Shown here: piece by piece, positions 5,384 to 10,089 of the stretch
Layout of the letters: each line of letters opens with the position of its first letter
How positions within the stretch are numbered: position 1 is the stretch's first letter
Assembly (NCBI GenBank): GCA_036939975.1
Contig: JALLPB010003880.1
Coordinates: forward strand, 1-10,089
DNA length: 10,089 nt
From: Cyclostephanos tholiformis
Lineage: Eukaryota > Bacillariophyta > Thalassiosirophyceae > Thalassiosirales > Thalassiosiraceae
Direction of reading: 5' to 3'
Translations under genes and position numbers: made by a program
Notes under the pieces: model-generated
What the model was told of the DNA's origin: nothing
The model's database searches: none
Seen by the model: the letters and a program-made list of their open reading frames with translations, nothing else

Positions 5384-8300
5384 TTAGGCACTTGGTGTAG
5401 TCCGGAGCTTGAGTAGTGCAGTCACGAAAGATTTTGTGGTGACCGAGGCTTTAGTGGGAATGAACGCGTTGGATTTGGTATCCGGTGACGTGCGGAATAG
5501 TTTCATGTACTGTGGGTCGGAACAAGATGTTAAGTAAGTGTGTCTGCTGGCTCTGTGGTGGCTGGCTGGGTGGTGCTTAGTAAAATAGTCCGCTAGGTTT
5601 TGAGTGCCCGGTCTCCAGTAATACCGAAATTGTCCCTGCGCCTCGCGACACCGTAGCCAGTGGAAACGCATGTCCATGGCTTTTAACGCTTTGGGCATGA
5701 TCTGGTTGGTGAGGAGGTCGTTTGCGGTCTTGTTGTCCGTTTGAATCGGCGTGCGTGGTTGGGGGTGGCCGAGCTCCTCGAGGGTGTGGCGGATTGAAAC
5801 TGCTATTTTTGCGTTTAGGAACAGAGCTCCGAGTTCTGCCTCTGCTGCAGACGACATGACGGCTCGGATGATTTGCGATATGTTAAGGACGGCGCCGTTG
5901 TTTGCGGGGATTTCGTTATTTGACGACATGAACATATGTCCCCCTGCACGGCTGCGGGCCTTTGGTTCGGATAAATATGACGCGTCACTATGAACGGTGA
6001 GAACCATGTTTGATGCTTTATATGTAAGGATGGGCTCTTCTTGGGAGGCCATGTAGTCCAAAAACAATTTGCACAGTTTCATGGTGTTTTGCGTAGGTTT
6101 CGCTTGTTGCGAGGCGAGAGCGCTGAGGGCTGGTAAGATGCCTCCGTCGATGCCGCGTGCGAGGAAGAGGAAAGTGCCGCACACCTCCTGGATGAATTTC
6201 TTGCCCGCTTTGTCGAGGGGGGGGGTGGTGTCCTCCGGCGTGGTGTGTTGCGTTTTGGCTCCGTAGTTGGGCTTGGCGTGGGGGTATGGTTGGTCCTGTG
6301 GCGTAGTCGGGGTGGGGTGTTTGAAACGAAGTAGTGCCTTGGGGAGATAACCCGGCATCGATAGGTGTACTGCTCGGCCGGTGTAGTCCCATTTGAAGGT
6401 AAGTCCACAATAGCGTTCTCCCGCCCAGTCGCACGAGCATTTGTAATACTTGCGCACCGTGTCTAATAGATGTTGCGCGTGTTCTTCGCCTACGTACTTG
6501 ACTCCGAAATCGTCGACGACAAGTGAGAAGCTGATTGGTCGGGTGTCGTGCCGCCATAGGCCCGGTGTCGTCTTGCTCTGTCTGTAGCCATGCTTTGCGA
6601 GCCGTTCTTCGAGCAGGTGTTGGGCAATGATCCCTGCCTGTGGAAGGCCGTACATCCCTTTTTGGATCTCACAGTAGACGTAGCCATCGTGGGTGGCTTT
6701 TTCGTGGAGTTGGTAGTGCTCGATGACGTCGGTCGGCATGTCGGAAATGCGTAGACGCATGTACTCGAATCGGGCCATCGGGGTGTTTAAATAGAAATCC
6801 TTAATGTCCATCGTCATGAATTTTGCGCCCTCGGTCGAAATTATGCTGTTGATAAGGAGCTTAACGGTGAGTAGGTCGGCGGTGGGTGTTCCGGCATCGC
6901 CCGGGTAGTGTACCCGATCTCCTCCTGCGACTAAGCGCGTTCGATTTGGTTCGTCAACTTTTTCAGGTCGAACGAGTGTCGTGATGAGGCCATATGTTAC
7001 GTCCTTTGCCCGGTCTTTGGGGACCTGGTGTTTGTGGATGAACTTGATGGTGTTGGTGCCGGTGTTGCGCCCAGGCATGCCCTGTGCAAGTCTGCCGATT
7101 TCGTTTCCGTACGAGTGAGACCATATTGCACGAGTTTTGGGGTTGGCAATCAGGTGTTTGTATTCTAACAATTCGCCGTTGTCGCCAATAACTGCGTTTG
7201 CCATCTCACAGAAACGCGGCATCGGGAAGCGGCGCATCGACAGTTGCTGTGGTGTCGTTGTGAAGATAGGTTTGCGAGTTGGCGGAGTTGTTGCTACATT
7301 CAGTAGGCTGAGGTTTGCATCATTCTCTGGTGTGTGTTTGTCGACGCACGCGAACATTGCGTCATGCATGATGCGTCGGGTGCCCGATCTTGTTGTCCTG
7401 TATTGGGGGGGGGGGTAGTCGTCGTCCTCCTCGTCCTGCGATATGTGGTTAGGCTGGGCCGCGGGGGACTGTGCCTCTGACCGCGGTGTCTTAGGTGGGG
7501 GACCTGTTGTAGTGGCGACAACATGCGATACACAAGTTTCACTCGTTGGGGTTTCTGTCACCCTTGGAGATGGTACGTTCACCCTTGGAGGTGGAGCGTC
7601 CACCCTTGGAAGGTGAGTGGTAACGCTAGCCGCTGGGTTTGCCCTGATGTTGGTTCGTTGTTCCTTCGCTGCTGCCGCGGTGTGTTTTGCTGCTGCTATT
7701 TTAGTGAATAACTCGCTCACTTTATCCAGCGCCTGCGCCGTTTCGTTGCCTGCAGGTATGTTGCCCTTGAGGGCCGTTGCAAGCTGTTGGGCTGCCGCGA
7801 CCACGTGAGATTCCGGTGAGAGTGTTGGGTTGGTGATGTACTGGTGTTTGAAGAAAACAGTGTCACTGATCCTAGTTGCTCTTGTTCTCGTTACGTAAAC
7901 TCGAAAACAACGATGGTGTTCCATCGATGTGCCCAGGTTGAAACCTGGCTCGGATCGTGTGTCCCACGTGTGACGGTCATCGGGTTTGACGTGGGTTTGG
8001 ATCGCGCATCCAATGGGGGCGAACGGCTTTCGCATGTAATCATGCGTGCCGTGGACGTGAGCAAATGCTGATATGTTGGGCGCAAGTCGTGATTGGCGCA
8101 GGAGATTTAATGTGAGTTCTGTCGGCTCTATGAGGTGGCACCAGAGCGAGAGGGGGAATTTGTCGTCAACGCCTGCGAGGATTGAGATGAAATGGGCCTT
8201 AAAGGTCTGTATGGCCCTCTCGGCTTGGTTTCGTCTGTGCTGTCCCGGGGGGACGAGCTCGTATTCCATTTTGTTTGCTCGGATGCACTCCTTCATTGCC

Positions 8301-9541
8301 GCCGAGCATTCGTTGTCGAGGACTTGTTTTTTGAGTCCCAGCCCCGCCGCCTTTATTTTGTTTATGATTTTTTGATATGTTCTGATCATTTCACTTTCCG
8401 TCCTGTTTTTCATCGGCTCGGCAAATATGTAGTTAGCGTCCAGATGGATGGCTACCATGATGTATCGGTTGCCGCGTTGTGAGGTGTGGGGGAATGCCCC
8501 AGTCTGGTCGGTGTGGATCTCCTCGGTGAGGTCCACCACCTGGGCAAACAAGTCGTTGAGTTTCGTGGGGGGGGTTGGGTTATGTTGTGAGTGTACTCGT
8601 TCGATTTTGTCCTTTGTTCCAACTATTTCGAGCAATTTCTCACGTCCTTTTTGCTTTGTTGAGCGGATCCCTTGTCGTTGGCCTTTCAGATGGCCCTTCG
8701 AGGTCTCGTCTGAGTCTGGCATATACTTGTGGATTAGGTTCACCGTGAGTTTGGGCCATGTGGCGTAGTTGCCGCTGCGGACTGCTTTGACGAACGTTTC
8801 TTTGACGGGGAAGCCGGCGGCAGCATGGTACCAGAGGAAAGTCTGGCGTGCGCTGGGAAGGTCGAAGATGATGTTGATCGCCTCGTTCGTGTGCTGTGTT
8901 GTCTGGGATTCCATCTGTTTGGCGTGTAAGGGGAGTTTCCATAGGCCGGTGTGGGTACAGCGGTTCGCCACGAGGACGGGTGGCTTGGTGGCCGTGACTT
9001 GTGTAGTGTAATCATCGTAGATAGTGGCTCCTGATGTGTTAAAAACCGTCGTGTACCCCGCGTCTGCCAACTTTGGCACGCTTATTAGGGTTGAGTGTAG
9101 GCCTGGGACGATGTTTATCTCGCGTGCCGTCTCTCTGAGGTCGTGCTTGAGGTTCATCCTCTTGGTGGCTCTGTTGGTTCGTTTGTCGGGGAACATGAAT
9201 GTCTTAGTGGACGTTGTGCCTGTGTCGGTGAAGCAGTCGGCGTCCTCCTCAGGGGCTGCGCCGGATGTGGCCCCTGTGTCCAGGATTCCTGTCTTGCGCA
9301 GCTTTCTGTTTATTATTTTTCTCGCCCAGTGCGCTGATACCTTGTTTGCCGGACTTGTGGACGGTGTCGCGGCCGTGGACAACTCGCCCAGAGTTGGTGG
9401 TTTATCCTCGTTATCCGGTGTCTCCTCCTGTGCTTCGACTGGACAGGCCAGCGGGGACCAATAGTTATTTGAAAATGTTGCAGGTGTTTGAACTAGTTTA
9501 ACTGCTACTTTTGTGATACCTATTGTTGTCCCCGGTCCCTG
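5384..9541 (-). CDS. pol: Copia Pol: protease, integrase, reverse transcriptase, RNase H
   Basis: About 1385 codons, uninterrupted from just after the gag TGA to TAA at 5384-5386. Counting residues from 9382: protease LDTGATS (34-40, catalytic D35); pre-integrase HAAAGFP (186-192), where I do not see the usual HHCC zinc ligands; integrase core with D292 (HTDQTG), D356 (VLDNEC) and E388 (NQAERA), with 31 residues between the last two where about 35 is usual; a Pro/Thr/Ala-rich linker with a tandem repeat (about 540-670); RT motifs TMDIKDFYLNTPM (857-869), KGMYGLPQAG (908-917) and LVVDDFG (954-960); and RNase H HSDASY (D1133), AEAELGAL (E1183), TDNKTA (D1216) and ADYFTKHH (D1265). Position 9382 is a TTG, not a true start. 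The first ATG lies after the protease site (residue 63), so Pol must come from passage through the gag stop or from an ancestral fused frame. All expected catalytic residues are present. Confidence 0.93.
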   Translation of the reverse strand, partial: QGPGTTIGITKVAVKLVQTPATFSNNYWSPLACPVEAQEETPDNEDKPPTLGELSTAATPSTSPANKVSAHWARKIINRKLRKTGILDTGATSGAAPEEDADCFTDTGTTSTKTFMFPDKRTNRATKRMNLKHDLRETAREINIVPGLHSTLISVPKLADAGYTTVFNTSGATIYDDYTTQVTATKPPVLVANRCTHTGLWKLPLHAKQMESQTTQHTNEAINIIFDLPSARQTFLWYHAAAGFPVKETFVKAVRSGNYATWPKLTVNLIHKYMPDSDETSKGHLKGQRQGIRSTKQKGREKLLEIVGTKDKIERVHSQHNPTPPTKLNDLFAQVVDLTEEIHTDQTGAFPHTSQRGNRYIMVAIHLDANYIFAEPMKNRTESEMIRTYQKIINKIKAAGLGLKKQVLDNECSAAMKECIRANKMEYELVPPGQHRRNQAERAIQTFKAHFISILAGVDDKFPLSLWCHLIEPTELTLNLLRQSRLAPNISAFAHVHGTHDYMRKPFAPIGCAIQTHVKPDDRHTWDTRSEPGFNLGTSMEHHRCFRVYVTRTRATRISDTVFFKHQYITNPTLSPESHVVAAAQQLATALKGNIPAGNETAQALDKVSELFTKIAAAKHTAAAAKEQRTNIRANPAASVTTHLPRVDAPPPRVNVPSPRVTETPTSETCVSHVVATTTGPPPKTPRSEAQSPAAQPNHISQDEEDDDYPPPQYRTTRSGTRRIMHDAMFACVDKHTPENDANLSLLNVATTPPTRKPIFTTTPQQLSMRRFPMPRFCEMANAVIGDNGELLEYKHLIANPKTRAIWSHSYGNEIGRLAQGMPGRNTGTNTIKFIHKHQVPKDRAKDVTYGLITTLVRPEKVDEPNRTRLVAGGDRVHYPGDAGTPTADLLTVKLLINSIISTEGAKFMTMDIKDFYLNTPMARFEYMRLRISDMPTDVIEHYQLHEKATHDGYVYCEIQKGMYGLPQAGIIAQHLLEERLAKHGYRQSKTTPGLWRHDTRPISFSLVVDDFGVKYVGEEHAQHLLDTVRKYYKCSCDWAGERYCGLTFKWDYTGRAVHLSMPGYLPKALLRFKHPTPTTPQDQPYPHAKPNYGAKTQHTTPEDTTPPLDKAGKKFIQEVCGTFLFLARGIDGGILPALSALASQQAKPTQNTMKLCKLFLDYMASQEEPILTYKASNMVLTVHSDASYLSEPKARSRAGGHMFMSSNNEIPANNGAVLNISQIIRAVMSSAAEAELGALFLNAKIAVSIRHTLEELGHPQPRTPIQTDNKTANDLLTNQIMPKALKAMDMRFHWLRCREAQGQFRYYWRPGTQNLADYFTKHHPASHHRASRHTYLTSCSDPQYMKLFRTSPDTKSNAFIPTKASVTTKSFVTALLKLRTTPSA
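7559..7621. repeat. Three tandem 21-bp repeats in the pol linker
   Basis: Units start at 7559, 7580 and 7601, each beginning CACCCTTGGA on the plus strand. The length is a multiple of three, so the reading frame is kept. They encode a seven-residue Pro-Arg-Val-rich repeat (PRVDAPP, PRVNVPS, PRVTETP) between integrase and RT, in a linker that tolerates length change. Confidence 0.75.
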
Positions 9542-10089
9542 TCAAGTCGTCGGGGTTGCTGCAAAAACGGATTTCCATCCTGGGTAACGGGACGCCTTGT
9601 TTGCCTCCAATTCGTAGCAGAGCGCCGGTTTGTGAAGGACGAATGTCTTGCAGTTGGGACACAGCGTTTTCTTCTTGCGCGGTTTTTTGATGCATTTGCC
9701 GGCGGGAGGGTTGATGTTGCCGGCCGGGGGAGTGTTTTCTTTGTCCGGTTGTTGGGTCGAGCAGGCGCCGTTGGCAGCCACGAGTGCATTCATCCGTTCC
9801 AGTAGCGAGTCCATGTTGCTCTTGTTCGACGCTTCCAGCTGTGCTATCTGCTTCGCATGCTGGTCCTGCAGCATTGCAAAAAGCATCGCCTGCGTCTCGC
9901 CCTCCTCTTTGGCCGCTGCCGCCTCCTGTGCTTGTAGTGCCACCTCTTTGAAATGTGAATGTTTGGCTGTGGTGGCGGAGTACTGTTTGCGCTCCAGCTA
10001 CTTTTCGGTGAAATATGCTTGGAGGGCAGTCCAGGTCTGTGCCGCCGATGTCTTGTTCTCCCAGGCGACCATTTGGTCCTCGGTGAACA
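9542..10089 (-). pseudogene. gag: Copia Gag, C-terminal part, with an internal TAG
   Basis: Nucleocapsid end of the structural protein; the N-terminal part is beyond the window. The frame is open from the window edge (FTEDQMVAWENKTSAAQTW) to TAG at 9998-10000, then continues in frame (LERKQYSATTAKHSHFKE) through an Ala/Glu/Gln-rich probable coiled coil, a basic KKPRKKK stretch and a zinc knuckle CPNCKTFVLHKPALC (about 9617-9661; C-x2-C-x5-H-x4-C), which differs from the common C-x2-C-x4-H-x4-C by one residue. It ends at TGA 9542-9544. The apparent start at 9943 is GTG and is not needed, because the frame simply continues upstream. The TAG could have come from TGG by one G-to-A change. A functional start cannot be assessed here. 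Confidence 0.8.

Larger units (their letters stand above)
4931..10089 (-). mobile_element. Ty1/copia LTR retrotransposon, 5' end beyond the window
   Basis: Gene order gag, protease, integrase, reverse transcriptase, RNase H, with integrase before RT, defines the Ty1/copia superfamily. The 3' side has a purine tract and a candidate LTR. The pol half is fully open, while gag has one internal TAG and is separated from pol by TGA. The 5' LTR, primer-binding site and start of gag lie beyond base 10089, so LTR identity, the target-site duplication and the insertion age cannot be judged here. The variant integrase and Gag motifs resemble diatom Copia lineages from my general knowledge. Confidence 0.9.

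Noticed and set aside
2401..9544. TGA read as tryptophan by an alternative genetic code
   Set aside because: Pol and the other frames use TGG for Trp throughout, and the pol frame of about 1385 codons contains no TGA. At two of the sites Arg (CGA) is an equally likely ancestral codon.
1..10089. Prokaryotic defence system, CRISPR array, tRNA or rRNA
   Set aside because: No regularly spaced repeats with spacers, no RNA gene signatures and no operon-like genes. All coding content belongs to eukaryotic retrotransposons.

Overview
This window looks like a repeat-filled stretch of a eukaryotic nuclear genome, most likely from an alga of the stramenopile type (diatoms and relatives). That placement is inference. 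It rests on the Copia polyprotein, whose variant HAAAGFP pre-integrase region, 'LDNEC' integrase motif and 'CPNC...H....C' Gag finger resemble the Copia lineages I know from diatoms, and on a Gag/RT/tyrosine-recombinase element of the kind scattered through such genomes. I see no host gene, RNA gene, CRISPR array or prokaryotic signal. Both main elements lie on the minus strand, so they read from high to low coordinates.

Right part (about 4931-10089): a Ty1/copia LTR retrotransposon whose 5' end runs off the window. A partial gag (9542-10089, one internal TAG) is followed in the same frame, across a single TGA, by an uninterrupted protease-integrase-RT-RNase H pol (5384-9541). A short purine tract and a candidate 3' LTR (about 5366 down to 4931, imperfect terminal inverted repeat, four hairpins, a TATA-like box) close the element. 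The 5' LTR and primer-binding site are outside the window.

Middle (4710-4930): about 220 bases of non-coding DNA between the elements, holding a 44-base imperfect hairpin, a second hairpin with a TGACGT core, and a run of ten G next to the next gag start. It may be the 5' leader of the left element or older host DNA.

Left part (160-4709): a badly decayed DIRS-like (tyrosine-recombinase) retrotransposon. In order it has gag with a C/H-rich finger (broken by two in-frame TGA codons and a 142-bp insertion flanked by GTTG), a reverse transcriptase in the same frame past a third TGA, a deletion that removes RT motif C and nearly all of RNase H, and a tyrosine recombinase that keeps its first Arg, Lys and Tyr but has lost the HxxR residues and has no early ATG. 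Bases 1-159 are AT-rich non-coding sequence with two related palindromes and a nine-G run.

Most notable: in both unrelated elements gag and pol share one frame and are separated by TGA followed by CAGG; a small uncharacterised insertion can be mapped to the base because removing it restores the gag frame; and the two neighbours differ sharply in decay. I found no evidence for a wholly new system. Everything coding in the window is explained by transposable elements.
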